DNA of 64,000 nucleotides, from the NCBI RefSeq assembly GCF_013395055.1, contig NZ_CP058349.1, positions 3,099,501 through 3,163,500 of the forward strand. The letters are read 5' to 3'. Of this stretch, positions 1-9,136 are shown one piece after another. The stretch's first letter is position 1. Each line of letters opens with the position of its first letter. Position numbers and translations under genes: made by a program. The DNA is from Pseudomonas sp. ABC1. Lineage in GTDB: Bacteria; Pseudomonadota; Gammaproteobacteria; Pseudomonadales; Pseudomonadaceae. The notes below the pieces were generated by a model that had not been told where the DNA came from, searched no databases, and saw only the letters and a list, made by a program, of their open reading frames with translations.

Positions 1-638
1 CTGGTAGTGGAAAATCGACCCTGGCCAACCTGATTCCGCGTTTTTACCAGCACCAGGATGGGCAGGTGTTACTCGATGGTCGTCCTATCGAAGATTACCG
101 TCTGGCCAATCTGCGTAGCCATATCGCGCTCGTGACCCAGCAGGTAACGTTGTTCAACGACACTGTCCTGGGAAATATCGCCTATGGCGACTTGCAAGGT
201 CTTCCCCGTGAGGCGGTCGAGCAGGCTGCCGAGGCCGCTTATGCCAAAGAGTTCATCGAGCAATTGCCTCAGGGATTCGACACTGTGGTGGGCGAGAATG
301 GCGTCATGCTCTCTGGCGGACAACGCCAGCGTCTGGCCATCGCGCGCGCCTTGCTCAAGGATGCGCCTCTACTGATTCTCGATGAAGCCACTTCGGCGCT
401 CGATACCGAGTCAGAAAGGCATATTCAGGCGGCTCTGGACCGCCTGATGGAGGGCAGAACCACTTTCGTCATCGCACATCGTCTCTCCACTATCGAGAAG
501 GCAGACCTGATTTTGGTTATGGATAAGGGACGCATCGTAGAACGTGGTACTCATCAGTACTTACTGGCCCTCAATGGCTCTTACGCCCGTCTGCATGCTA
601 TGGGCCTGGATGAGAAAAATAATAAAGAAGCAGAGTGA
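1..638 (+). CDS. msbA: Lipid A flippase MsbA, C-terminal nucleotide-binding domain (5' end outside window)
   Basis: This is the ATP-binding half of an ABC exporter of the MsbA type, which flips lipid A-core across the inner membrane. The frame is open from the first bases, where the Walker A motif GSGKST is read. It continues through the Q-loop (LVTQQ), the ABC signature LSGGQRQR, Walker B LLILDEATS and the H-loop histidine in IAHRLS. The transmembrane half lies upstream of the window. The following lipopolysaccharide glycosyltransferase and O-antigen ligase genes support MsbA over other half-size exporters. The 216 bp after the stop contain no gene that I can see. Confidence 0.9.
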   Translation, partial: GSGKSTLANLIPRFYQHQDGQVLLDGRPIEDYRLANLRSHIALVTQQVTLFNDTVLGNIAYGDLQGLPREAVEQAAEAAYAKEFIEQLPQGFDTVVGENGVMLSGGQRQRLAIARALLKDAPLLILDEATSALDTESERHIQAALDRLMEGRTTFVIAHRLSTIEKADLILVMDKGRIVERGTHQYLLALNGSYARLHAMGLDEKNNKEAE

Positions 639-854
639 ACCTGACCAGAATATGGGTGCCTGAGTGAGGCCCTGATCACATCAGTTGCCGCTTATTACCA
701 TGTCAAAGATTGTCTAGCTCTGGGTTTTTCATTCCTGATCTGGTTTTTACCGAGGGTAGAAGGGGGACTGGTGCTTTCAGCTGTGATAATAGGGCTAAGT
801 CATCCCCACGCGCTCCGGTGCAGATAGCGCAAGTCCATTCATGCCCTCTTATAT

Positions 855-2024
855 ATGAAAAGCGTTGATGATATGGCTGAGTCTCAAGGATCGATAACGA
901 AATACAAGGTCCTGCAGATACAGAATCGCTATAACGTGAGCGCCTCTGACCTTGCCGAGCAAATTATCCAGGGGCTTCCCGAGGAGCGGTTTGAGATCAC
1001 CGCCGCTTTTTTGCGAGGGGCGCCTGAAAAGGGCGAGTCGCCGAGCCGTGCTGCGCGTACGATTTATTTCGGCTTCAACAAGGCTGCTACCAAGGGTCTT
1101 CGTCTTCGTGTGTTGTGGACTCTTTATCGACACTGTCGGAAGGAGCGTTATGACGTGGTTATCGCGCATCGCTTCAAGCCAATCAGTGCTTTTATGATCT
1201 TGAACATCTTGCTTCGAGTGAAGGCCTGCATTGGTGTTCTTCATGGGCTGGGGGAGTACGATCGTCGTTATCGCCGCTGGTCGCTGCATGGCCTGCTGAC
1301 CGAGTGCTGGCGATTTGTCGGTGTATCGCGTGCTGTTTGTGAAGACTTGCGTAGCGAGCAGGGGGCTGGGCTTTCCACGCAGAGTGTCCGTCAAATCAAC
1401 AACGCTATTGATATCGACTATGCCGAGTCATTGCAGCTTCCCAGAGCGGAGGCGCGTCACCGATTGGCACTTCCTGAAGATGTTTTCGTTTTCGGCTCCA
1501 TCGGCCGTCTGGTTCCTGTCAAAGGGCATCTCTGTCTATTGAGGGCGTTTGCGCGTGTTGCCTTGCAGGCACCGCAGGTGCATTTGGCGATTATCGGTGA
1601 AGGGCGGAGCCGCGATGAACTCGAGGCTTTTATCAACGAAAATGGTTTGTGTGGACGTGTCCATCTGCTAGGGGCTAGAGATGATGCGTTGCAGTATGTC
1701 CGCGCCTTCGATGCTTTCGTGATGCCCTCCTTGAGCGAAGGGTTGCCGCTGGCTCTGCTGGAGGGTATGAGTGGTCGGTTGCCGGTGGTCGGTTCAGATA
1801 TCGATAGTTTGAGATCGATTTTGCGCGGCTGTGGTGGGCGTATTTACAGTGCTACGGAGCCTGAAGAGTTGGCTGAATGCCTGTCGGCGCTGCTGGCCCT
1901 TTCCCCAGAGGCGCGGCAGCGTGAGGGTGAAGCTGCCTATGCCTACTTGAGGCGTGAGCATGGAATCGAAGACTTTCGCCGACAATACCGTGAGTTGGTT
2001 GAGGAGCTTGTTGTTGAACACTGA
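855..2024 (+). CDS. Family 4 glycosyltransferase (LPS core/O-antigen locus)
   Basis: This 389-aa protein has the GT-B fold typical of GT4 enzymes. The N-terminal Rossmann half is less conserved. The C-terminal half shows GSIGRLVPVKGH, IIGEGRSRDEL and the E-x7-E nucleotide-sugar motif EGLPLALLE near residue 300. It probably adds a sugar to the lipopolysaccharide core at the cytoplasmic face, given msbA before it and an O-antigen ligase after it. The donor and acceptor cannot be read from sequence. The ATG at 855 has no clear ribosome-binding site, and an in-frame ATG at 873 is an alternative. Its 3' end overlaps the next gene, which suggests co-translation. Confidence 0.8.
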   Translation: MKSVDDMAESQGSITKYKVLQIQNRYNVSASDLAEQIIQGLPEERFEITAAFLRGAPEKGESPSRAARTIYFGFNKAATKGLRLRVLWTLYRHCRKERYDVVIAHRFKPISAFMILNILLRVKACIGVLHGLGEYDRRYRRWSLHGLLTECWRFVGVSRAVCEDLRSEQGAGLSTQSVRQINNAIDIDYAESLQLPRAEARHRLALPEDVFVFGSIGRLVPVKGHLCLLRAFARVALQAPQVHLAIIGEGRSRDELEAFINENGLCGRVHLLGARDDALQYVRAFDAFVMPSLSEGLPLALLEGMSGRLPVVGSDIDSLRSILRGCGGRIYSATEPEELAECLSALLALSPEARQREGEAAYAYLRREHGIEDFRRQYRELVEELVVEH

Positions 2025-3192
2025 TTTGAACAGGGCGAGGACTCATTGGGGAGTCATCGTGCTTCTGCTACTCGGCTTCGCCTGTCTGTTACTCGGCATT
2101 GCCTTGCCCAGCAGCAAGTTCTATCACCAGTTACTCATTCCCTTTCTTTGGCTGCCGACGCTTTATCTGATGGTGCGGCGGTATGGGCACTGGCGTGAGC
2201 GGCTCTCGCCGGTCTTTCTGTTTTCCTTGGCGTTCCTGGCCTGGTCGGCGATGTCCCTGGCCTGGGGACAGGCTGAGGACCCTGGACAGGAATCGAAGCA
2301 CATGCTGCTGATCTTCCTGACACTGGTGGCAGGCCTGTTCTTGTACCAAGTGCCCACGGGTGGTTTGGAGGCCGTTCTACGACTGGCCAGCTATGTCATG
2401 GCGGCATTGGCCGTAGTCTGCATGGTGACGGCTTATATTCTGTATGAGCTGCCTTTCAGCTTCAGATTGACCAGTTTCTGGCAGTTGAACCACCCGATCC
2501 TGGCGTCTCACGTCTTCGGTTTCTTTGCCGTGGCGCTGTACCAGATGCGCCCGCATGGGCAAAGGCACCGGCTGTTCTGGCTGCTGGCACTGGCGGCATT
2601 GGGTGGTTTTCTACTGTTTGCACAGAGCCGCGGCGTCTGGTTGGCCCTGGTCGCGAGCGTTCTGCTGGCGCCGTTATGGCAGAAGGCTGTGTTCTATAGA
2701 TGGATAGCGCTTCTCGCGGTGGCGCTGACGGTACTGGTTTTCTGGTTACAGCCGGACATGCTGGTTGATCGAGGGCTTTCCTACCGTCCGGAACTGGCCC
2801 AGTTGGGGCTGGAACTTTTTACGGCAGCGCCCTGGATCGGGATTGGTGCAGGCAGTGACTACACACTGACCGTTGCCGGCATTGGGCAGTCGTTCGATCA
2901 CCCGCACAATTTCTTTATTGGCCTCGCAATCGAGTTGGGCGCGGTTGGCTCGATCATCTGGGGTTGTGTATGGGGGGCCACACTGCTGGCCGGGTGGCGC
3001 TGCCGGGCTTCCGGGTTGGGCGCTGCCCTGCTGGGTATATGGTTCTTTGCCAGCATTGCCTTCCTGACCGATGGCGATGCTTCGGGGTTGTGGAGCAAGC
3101 CCCGTGAGCTGTGGTTCCTGAGCTGGATTCCGCTGTTGCTGGCGATATCGTTAGCGGCGAGGAAGGAGCCGAACCGCCATTCTTTGCCATAG
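1960..3192 (+). CDS. O-antigen ligase family membrane protein (WaaL-like)
   Basis: A polytopic inner-membrane protein of about 410 aa with roughly ten or more hydrophobic segments, starting soon after residue 20. It matches the Wzy_C/O-antigen ligase family by the segment FAQSRGVWLA and by the periplasmic-loop motif DHPHNFF, which contains the histidine typical of WaaL ligases. Its likely role is joining O-antigen or a similar polymer to lipid A-core after MsbA export. The ATG at 1960 is chosen because GAGG lies 7 nt upstream. A GTG at 1954 and TTGs at 2011/2014 behind GAGGAG are alternatives. It overlaps the upstream glycosyltransferase by about 65 nt and converges with the next gene over 42 nt. 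Wzy-type polymerases look similar, so ligase is the probable but not certain role. Confidence 0.75.
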   Translation: MESKTFADNTVSWLRSLLLNTDLNRARTHWGVIVLLLLGFACLLLGIALPSSKFYHQLLIPFLWLPTLYLMVRRYGHWRERLSPVFLFSLAFLAWSAMSLAWGQAEDPGQESKHMLLIFLTLVAGLFLYQVPTGGLEAVLRLASYVMAALAVVCMVTAYILYELPFSFRLTSFWQLNHPILASHVFGFFAVALYQMRPHGQRHRLFWLLALAALGGFLLFAQSRGVWLALVASVLLAPLWQKAVFYRWIALLAVALTVLVFWLQPDMLVDRGLSYRPELAQLGLELFTAAPWIGIGAGSDYTLTVAGIGQSFDHPHNFFIGLAIELGAVGSIIWGCVWGATLLAGWRCRASGLGAALLGIWFFASIAFLTDGDASGLWSKPRELWFLSWIPLLLAISLAARKEPNRHSLP

Positions 3193-4131
3193 CCCAGGGC
3201 GGCTGCTTGCGGCAGCTGCCGCGATCATTTCCTGTGTGTCTGCCCCCAGGTGCCTGTGGCGCCTGTCCAGAATGCTCCACAACCGGTATGTGGGGCGCTT
3301 GTCCTGATCCCCGCTATGCAGCCAGTCACATAGCTGCTGCATGAAGGGAAGGTAATCGCGCAACTCTTCCGGCGATAACGCCTCGTGCTCTTTCCATAGG
3401 CGCCAGTGACTGGCCAGTAGGTGTTCAGGGCAGGCAATGCCTGCCTCGGGCAGCGACTGTCGGAAAATATGATCCAGGTTGGTTCTGTTCTGGTGGGCGA
3501 GTTGCTGCGAGGCCTGCTGGTCGTGGGTCCTGTAGCGGTAGAGCGGTTGCTGCAGGTTGTGCAGGCGTATTGAGGGGTTATCCATCAGCAGGGAGAAGTA
3601 GAAACCGAAGTCCTCGGCATAGCTCAGGGATTCTTCAAAGTGCCTGTCGCCGATGCTGCTTCTGCGCAACAGTGCCGTTGGCCCCGGGATTGTGCGGCCG
3701 AAAAACAGGTAGTTGGATTTGAGCTGGGCACTGTCTCCCGGATAGCGGAGGGTGCGTTGTTTCTGGCCGAACGTGCGCATCGCGCAGCCACAGACATCCA
3801 GTGCGTGCCGCTGTGTGGCAGCCAGTTGTCGTTCGAAGCGCTGGGGGTGGTTGATGTCATCGGCATCCATCAGGGCGATGAAGTCGCCCTGGCATAGCTC
3901 CAGTCCCCGATTGCGCGCTCTGGAGACTCCCCCGTTCGGTTGGGCGTGCAGTTCGATGCGGCTTTCCTTGCGCGCATAGTCTTCCAGGATGGACAGGGAG
4001 CCATCGTTGGAGCCATCGTCGATGATGACGATCTGGTCAGGCGGGTGGCTCTGGTCGATGACCGAGTCCAGGGTCTCGCGCAGGAAGGCGGCTGCGTTGT
4101 AGACAGGTAGCAGAACGCTGAGAGAACTCAT
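3151..4131 (-). CDS. Family 2 glycosyltransferase
   Basis: This 326-aa protein has a GT-A fold. The N-terminus reads LSVLLPVYN, followed by VIIDDGSNDGS and the metal-binding DxD-type motif MDADD near residue 98, which together are diagnostic of GT2. It probably transfers a sugar during lipopolysaccharide core assembly. The ATG at 4131 overlaps the stop of the upstream kinase gene (ATGA), so the two are probably translationally coupled. The frame stays open upstream of this ATG, but that part overlaps the kinase and lacks family features. Its 3' end overlaps the end of the O-antigen ligase gene on the other strand. The sugar donor is unknown. Confidence 0.82.
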   Translation of the reverse strand: MSSLSVLLPVYNAAAFLRETLDSVIDQSHPPDQIVIIDDGSNDGSLSILEDYARKESRIELHAQPNGGVSRARNRGLELCQGDFIALMDADDINHPQRFERQLAATQRHALDVCGCAMRTFGQKQRTLRYPGDSAQLKSNYLFFGRTIPGPTALLRRSSIGDRHFEESLSYAEDFGFYFSLLMDNPSIRLHNLQQPLYRYRTHDQQASQQLAHQNRTNLDHIFRQSLPEAGIACPEHLLASHWRLWKEHEALSPEELRDYLPFMQQLCDWLHSGDQDKRPTYRLWSILDRRHRHLGADTQEMIAAAAASSRPGLWQRMAVRLLPRR

Positions 4132-4799
4132 CAGGCTGGCTGTTCGCTCCGATTGAACAGGCTGCTGAGACAGTCGCTGTAGTAGCTTTGTTCCCGCTCC
4201 CGCAGTTGCCCTGTGTAGCCACCGATGAAGCATGACTGATGCTCGCTCAGGCGCTGGATATCCTGCTGGTAGCGGAACAGGTGCTGGAAGTTGCGGACGC
4301 GCTTGTTACGCCGTAGAGGCGTGGCGGTGCAGATCATGTCCGAGATATCGATCAGGCCCAGTTCACCGGTTTCGGTGAGGATCACATTGCCGAGGTGCAG
4401 GGAGCGGAAATACACGCCCTGTTTGTGCAGGCTGGCGATGAAGGCGCCCAGTTGCCGGCAGAGTCGCTGTGCATCGGTCTCCGGGCTGGCAAGGTACTGG
4501 CGCAGCGTCTGGCCGGGCAGCGGCCAGTAGTGCACGGCTGTGCGCTCGATGCTTTTGATCGCATAGATATCGATGATGTGTGGACAGGGAATGCCGCGCT
4601 TTTCCAGCTCGCGGGCATTCAGGGCGAAGCGTTTTTCGTAGGAGAAGAGTGCGGCAGACGAGAAGAAGCGCTTGCGCCGGAACAGTTTCAGGTAGCTGTC
4701 GTCAGCCAGCTTGAGAACTTTCTCGCCATTGTGGTCGGCTTCTATCACCTCGGCATTTTGGCGCAGTGCGGAAAATTGCTGATCGGTGATCGATGGCAT
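4131..4799 (-). CDS. LPS core kinase-like protein (InaA/WaaP-type kinase fold)
   Basis: The 222-aa protein resembles the small lipopolysaccharide kinases encoded next to waaL in pseudomonads. Visible kinase features are a catalytic-loop-like segment LHLGNVIL and a DFG-like metal site read as LIDISDM. Such proteins phosphorylate core heptose or Kdo residues. It lies upstream of, and overlaps by 4 nt, the GT2 gene, so both probably modify the same glycan. The catalytic loop has HLGN where HxDN is usual, so activity needs testing. The kinase assignment rests on these short motifs and on context. Confidence 0.65.
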   Translation of the reverse strand: MPSITDQQFSALRQNAEVIEADHNGEKVLKLADDSYLKLFRRKRFFSSAALFSYEKRFALNARELEKRGIPCPHIIDIYAIKSIERTAVHYWPLPGQTLRQYLASPETDAQRLCRQLGAFIASLHKQGVYFRSLHLGNVILTETGELGLIDISDMICTATPLRRNKRVRNFQHLFRYQQDIQRLSEHQSCFIGGYTGQLREREQSYYSDCLSSLFNRSEQPA

Positions 4800-4905
4800 G
4801 AAAGACTCTATTTCACTGGGTGGCTGGAGAGGGTGGCAGTTTAACCCATGGCGCAGAGGCGGGCATCTCCGTCTTGGAGAACGCGTCTGTATCAGGCCGG
4901 GGCTC

Positions 4906-5559
4906 TCAGGGTACTGATCGATACAGGCTGACCTGGCGAAACTCGTCTGGCTCGGCCAGGTCTGGCCAGGTGCAGGCCTGCATCGTGCCCATGGGTTGGT
5001 AGTGCGGGTGCCGGAAGTCGCGGATGCGTGAGTCGGCTACCAGGCTCTGCCTGGCGTGCGCGGAGAAGCGGTCGAGCAGCGGCAGGTTGGCGCGGTCGTA
5101 GAGCACGTCGGCGGCCAGCAACAGGTCATAAGGCTGCTTTTCGGCGAAGAGGTCTTCGCTGTAGCCGAGCTTTACGCCGTTGAGTTCGGCATTGGCCTGG
5201 CAGGCCAGCAAGGCCAGTGGGTCGATGTCGCAGGCGATCACTTCGGCCGCACCGGCCTTGGCGGCGGCGATTGCGGCGATCCCCGAACCTGAACCGAAGT
5301 CCAGTACGCGTTTGCCGGCAACCCATTCGGGGTGCCTGGCCAGTTTGTGCGCCAGCGCCAGGCCACTGGCCCAACAGAAGCACCAGTAGGGCGGTTCTTC
5401 GAGAATCCTGCGGGTTTCCTCGGGGCTGAAGGCGCGGTCCATGTTCGCCGCATCGATCAGCCAGAGGCGGATGTCCGTCCCCGGCAGTGGCGTGGCGACC
5501 AGCCGGGCATTCCCAAGCAGTTGTTCCAGTGCCTGTTGCAGTGACTTGAGTGCCCTCAA
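4906..5559 (-). CDS. Class I SAM-dependent methyltransferase (Nnt1/ETFB-lysine type)
   Basis: A 217-aa Rossmann-fold methyltransferase. The SAM-binding motif I is RVLDFGSGSG, followed by acidic motif II VIACDIDP and the post-motif LLLAADVLYD. The segment PYWCFCWASG just before motif I is typical of the group containing ETFB lysine methyltransferase and nicotinamide N-methylase-like proteins, which usually methylate protein lysines. The start is a TTG whose bases overlap the stop of the lipoprotein gene (TTGA), so translation is probably coupled. The substrate in bacteria is unclear. Confidence 0.75.
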   Translation of the reverse strand: MRALKSLQQALEQLLGNARLVATPLPGTDIRLWLIDAANMDRAFSPEETRRILEEPPYWCFCWASGLALAHKLARHPEWVAGKRVLDFGSGSGIAAIAAAKAGAAEVIACDIDPLALLACQANAELNGVKLGYSEDLFAEKQPYDLLLAADVLYDRANLPLLDRFSAHARQSLVADSRIRDFRHPHYQPMGTMQACTWPDLAEPDEFRQVSLYRSVP

Positions 5560-5987
5560 GGCGCGGGGACCAGGTGCAGTGGGCCGAGCGCGCGGCTTTC
5601 ATCACTGTGAATCGATTTCGGCGGCAGGCGCATGATCAGTCGGCCGGACTGCGTCACGCGTCCGCGCAATTCCACGCGCTGGTCGCTGGGGAAGTTCTCG
5701 GGGTTGAACTTGATGATGAAGGGCAGGGTATCGCCCCGCCCCTTGAGCTGGATGCTGCTCAGCAACTTGTCCGGACGGTTGCGCGGATGTACTTCGAGCA
5801 GGGCCAGCTCGACATCCGCGCCCTTGGGTACGCCGATCAGGCTGCCGCTCAACTGATGCACCAGCTCTGACGGGCTTTCCTCGACCAGTTCGGGAACGGC
5901 GGCGGGCGCCTCTGGAGCAGGCGTCTTGCTTGCACAGGCAGTCAGCAGGAGCGTGAGGCCGAGCAGGGCGATAGGGCGTAGCGGCAT
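5556..5987 (-). CDS. YbaY-family (YscW-like) outer-membrane lipoprotein
   Basis: This 143-aa lipoprotein precursor has a short signal sequence ending in the lipobox LTAC, with the lipidated cysteine near residue 18. A proline/alanine-rich linker follows, then a beta-rich domain (LSGSLIGVPKGADVELALLEV) typical of the YbaY/YscW secretin-pilotin-like family. The residue after the cysteine is alanine rather than aspartate, which favours outer-membrane sorting. It is probably co-transcribed with the methyltransferase gene, which it overlaps by 4 nt. No type III secretion genes are nearby, so a general envelope role is more likely. Confidence 0.75.
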   Translation of the reverse strand: MPLRPIALLGLTLLLTACASKTPAPEAPAAVPELVEESPSELVHQLSGSLIGVPKGADVELALLEVHPRNRPDKLLSSIQLKGRGDTLPFIIKFNPENFPSDQRVELRGRVTQSGRLIMRLPPKSIHSDESRALGPLHLVPAP

Positions 5988-6070
5988 GAGGTGTTCCGGG
6001 CTGTGAAAGGGAGTGCCCGGATTCTCCCAATCACAGGCGCTTAAAGCAAACGTTGGGCATTGGCGGAAGG

Positions 6071-6098
6071 CTGGCGGCCCCGTGAGCGGGGCCGCCAG
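6071..6098. terminator. Strong hairpin downstream of the BCCT transporter gene
   Basis: A perfect 12-bp inverted repeat (CTGGCGGCCCCG and its complement) with a TGAG loop lies just past the stop codon of the leftward transporter gene. There is no T-run on either side, so it may be an RNA-stabilising hairpin rather than a complete intrinsic terminator. Confidence 0.5.
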
Positions 6099-6104
6099 CG
6101 GCTG

Positions 6105-8087
6105 TTACCTGACCATGTGCAGGTAATGCATGTGTTTCTCGTACTGGTCGAGGATGTCGCCGATCACATCGTCGCGGTTCCAGCCCATGATGTCGTAGTC
6201 CTGGCCGCCTTCCTTGAGGTGGACTTCGGCGCGGAAGTACTTGCGGTCTTCGCGTGGGTCGTCCTCGTCGCTCTGGGCGACGAAGGCCGGCATGGCGTAG
6301 GCGCGTGGACGAACTTCGTAGATGAAGTCCGGTTCGCCTTCGTGGGTGATGTCCAGTCGCGTGCGCCCATCGTCGCCCACTGTCACCTGTACGGCGTAGC
6401 CCTGCTTGCGCATTTCCTCGGCCACCGCGTCACAGGCCGGTCGCACCGCTTCGCTGATATAGCGCACCACATGGCTGCGGCGCGGGAACATCATCAGGCT
6501 GCGGATGCGGCGCTGCCAGCCGCCGGGTGTGGTGGCGCGCGGGGTGCCAGGCGAAGTGTTGAGCGATTGGTAGCGCAGCCCCTGTTTGGTCGAGTCGCGA
6601 CGCAATGCCTTGAGCAGCCCCCACATCGAGCACAGCAGCACCAGGGTGAACGGCAGTGCGCTGGCGATGGTGGCGGTTTGCAGTGCGGTCAGGCCGTCGG
6701 CCAGCAGCAGGGCGATGGCTACCGCGCCCATCGAGGCGGCCCAGAAGATGCGTTGCCAGAGCGGTGTGCCTTCCTTGCCACCGGAGGCGAGCATGTCCAC
6801 CACCATGGCGCCGGAGTCGGCGGAGGTGACGAAGAACACCACCACCATGATGATCGCCACCAGCGAGATCGCCGAGGCGAAGGGGAAGTGTTCGAGGAAG
6901 GCGAACAGCGCCAGCGAGCTGTCTCGTTCGATGGCTTCTCCGAGGCTGCTGACATGCTCCCAGAGGATCATGTGGATGGCCGTGTCGCCGAAGATGGTCA
7001 TCCATAGCAGGGTGAAGCCGGCCGGCACCAGCAGCACGCCGGTGATGAATTCACGGATCGTGCGTCCGCGCGAGATGCGTGCGATGAACAGCCCGACGAA
7101 AGGCGACCAGGCCAGCCACCAGCCCCAGTAGAACAGGGTCCAGCCGCCGATCCAGTCGTTGGGCTGGTAGGCGTAGAGGTTGAAGGTTTTGCTGACGATG
7201 TCCGACAGGTAGCCGCCGGTGTTCTCGACGAAGGTCTGCAGGATGAAGACGGTCGGCCCGAGTACCAGGATCAGCAACATCAGCAGCACTGCGAGGCCGA
7301 GGTTGAGTTCCGACAGGCGCCGGATGCCTTTGTCCAGGCCTGCGACGACTGAAAGGGTGGCCAGGCCCATGGTGATGACGATCAGCCCGATCTGGACCGG
7401 GATCGAGACCTGAACACCGTAAAGCTGGTTGAGTCCGGTGTTGATCTGGGTGACGCCCAGGCCCAGCGAGGTGGCGACGCCGAGCACAGTGCCGATGATG
7501 GCGAAGATGTCCACGGCATGGCCGATCGGCCCGTAGATGCGCTCGCCGATCAGTGGGAACAGTGCCGAGCGCAGCGTCAGTGGCAGGCCATGGCGAAAGC
7601 TGAAGTAGGCCAGGATCAGCGCGACGATGGCGTAGATGGCCCAGGCATGCAGGCCCCAGTGGAAGAAGGTGATGCGCATCGCCTCCCGGGCATCGGCCAC
7701 GGTGCCGCCGGTGCCGACGGGCGGGGAAAGGAAATGCATGACTGGCTCGGCGACGCCGAAGAACATCAGGCCGATCCCCATGCCGGCGGAAAACAGCATG
7801 GCGAACCAAGTCAGATTGCTGTAGTCGGGGGCGCTGTGGTCGGGGCCGAGCTTGATGTCACCCAGGCGGCTGACGGCGAGGAACACCGTGGTGATAAGGA
7901 TCAGCGCGACGCCGAGGATGTAGAACCAACTGACATTGGTGATGATCCAGGCCTGCATTTCGCTGAACAGGGCCTGGGTCTTGCCCGGGAAGGCAACACT
8001 GAAACACACCAGCGCGAGGATCAGGATGGCCGAGCCGTAGAAGACCGGCGGGTTGATGGTGGATGACGAAGACTTTTGTGCCTCCAT
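6105..8087 (-). CDS. betT: BCCT-family choline/betaine transporter (BetT-like)
   Basis: A 660-aa inner-membrane transporter of the betaine/choline/carnitine family. About twelve membrane helices are followed by a long hydrophilic C-terminal region (about residues 510-660), as in osmosensing BetT proteins. The glycine-rich segment SAGMGIGLMFFG in helix 3 and the tryptophan-rich stretch FYWGWWLAWSPFVGLF are hallmarks. The Met-containing GMGIG segment resembles sodium-coupled BetP, so the coupling ion is open. The expected role is uptake of choline or glycine betaine for osmoprotection or catabolism. No bet catabolic genes are adjacent. The ATG at 8087 has AAGGAGAGC just upstream. Confidence 0.85.
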   Translation of the reverse strand: MEAQKSSSSTINPPVFYGSAILILALVCFSVAFPGKTQALFSEMQAWIITNVSWFYILGVALILITTVFLAVSRLGDIKLGPDHSAPDYSNLTWFAMLFSAGMGIGLMFFGVAEPVMHFLSPPVGTGGTVADAREAMRITFFHWGLHAWAIYAIVALILAYFSFRHGLPLTLRSALFPLIGERIYGPIGHAVDIFAIIGTVLGVATSLGLGVTQINTGLNQLYGVQVSIPVQIGLIVITMGLATLSVVAGLDKGIRRLSELNLGLAVLLMLLILVLGPTVFILQTFVENTGGYLSDIVSKTFNLYAYQPNDWIGGWTLFYWGWWLAWSPFVGLFIARISRGRTIREFITGVLLVPAGFTLLWMTIFGDTAIHMILWEHVSSLGEAIERDSSLALFAFLEHFPFASAISLVAIIMVVVFFVTSADSGAMVVDMLASGGKEGTPLWQRIFWAASMGAVAIALLLADGLTALQTATIASALPFTLVLLCSMWGLLKALRRDSTKQGLRYQSLNTSPGTPRATTPGGWQRRIRSLMMFPRRSHVVRYISEAVRPACDAVAEEMRKQGYAVQVTVGDDGRTRLDITHEGEPDFIYEVRPRAYAMPAFVAQSDEDDPREDRKYFRAEVHLKEGGQDYDIMGWNRDDVIGDILDQYEKHMHYLHMVR

Positions 8088-8295
8088 GCTGCTCTCCTTG
8101 TTGGATTCCGAGGGGGGCGCCTGTGGCGAGGATCAGGAATCTACCATAGCTTTCGTGTGTTGACAGTCGATGTCTTGATACGTCGCCTCTATCGACTGCC
8201 CGTCAACGGCTCCCCAACTGTAAGTTGGCAACTGTACGTACCGCTCGATATGGACAGCGGTTAGGCTGCTTTTTCGTCCTGATGAGGTGTTTTCC

Positions 8296-9081
8296 ATGTT
8301 GCTCGATATCTACCAGGTGGATGCGTTCGCATCGCGTCCCTTCGCTGGCAACCCGGCTGCCGTGTGCCCACTCGAGGCCTGGCCGGAAGATGCGCTGCTG
8401 CAAGCCATCGCTGAGGAAAACAATCTGTCGGAAACGGCGTTCTTCGTCGGCAGTGGCGATCACTACCAGTTGCGCTGGTTCACACCGAGGGTGGAAGTGG
8501 ACCTGTGTGGTCATGCGACCCTGGCCTCGGCCTGGGTGCTGTTCAACGAATTGGGTGTCGATGCCGAGGTGTTGCATTTCGCCACCCGTAGCGGCGAGTT
8601 GCGGGTGCGCCGCGAGGGCGAGATGCTGGCGCTGGACTTCCCGGCCAAGTCGCCACGTCCGTGTTCGCCGCCTGCCAACCTGCTGCCGGCGTTGGGCCTG
8701 GAGCAGGCCGAGGTGTTCCTGACCGACGATTACATCGTGGTGGTCGAGGATGAGGCGCAGGTCGCTGCGCTGAACCCGGATTTCAGTGCCCTCAGGGGAC
8801 TGCCGGCCCGTGGTGTGGCGGTCACGGCGAGGAGCGAGCGCTTCGATTTCGTCTCGCGCTGGTTCGGCCCGGATACCGGCATCTTCGAAGACCCGGTGAC
8901 CGGCTCGGCGCATACCTCGCTGACGCCCCTGTGGGTCGAGCGGCTGGGGCGCAATCCGTTGCGTGCCGAGCAGGGCGGGGCGCGCAAGGGGCAACTGCAC
9001 TGCGAGCTGCTTGGGGAGCGGGTGATTATCAGTGGGCAAGCGGTGCTGTACCTCAAGGGGCGCATCCACCTGCCGGATTGA
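8296..9081 (+). CDS. PhzF-family isomerase/epimerase-like protein
   Basis: A 261-aa protein of the PhzF (diaminopimelate-epimerase-fold) family. It has the N-terminal DIYQVDAFASRPFAGNPAAVC, the catalytic glutamate in ENNLSETAFF, the LCGHATLA motif of the first lobe, and EDPVTGSAH in the second lobe. No phenazine genes are nearby, so this is probably one of the many stand-alone PhzF-like enzymes of unknown substrate. The ATG at 8296 is preferred because GAGG lies about 9 nt upstream. A GTG at 8287 is in frame. It is transcribed divergently from the BCCT transporter gene. Confidence 0.85.
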   Translation: MLLDIYQVDAFASRPFAGNPAAVCPLEAWPEDALLQAIAEENNLSETAFFVGSGDHYQLRWFTPRVEVDLCGHATLASAWVLFNELGVDAEVLHFATRSGELRVRREGEMLALDFPAKSPRPCSPPANLLPALGLEQAEVFLTDDYIVVVEDEAQVAALNPDFSALRGLPARGVAVTARSERFDFVSRWFGPDTGIFEDPVTGSAHTSLTPLWVERLGRNPLRAEQGGARKGQLHCELLGERVIISGQAVLYLKGRIHLPD

Positions 9082-9136
9082 GGGCGATGCCGTTTATGGT
9101 GGTGTTGGCCCGTTGCTTGAGTGTGGCGTGGCTCGA

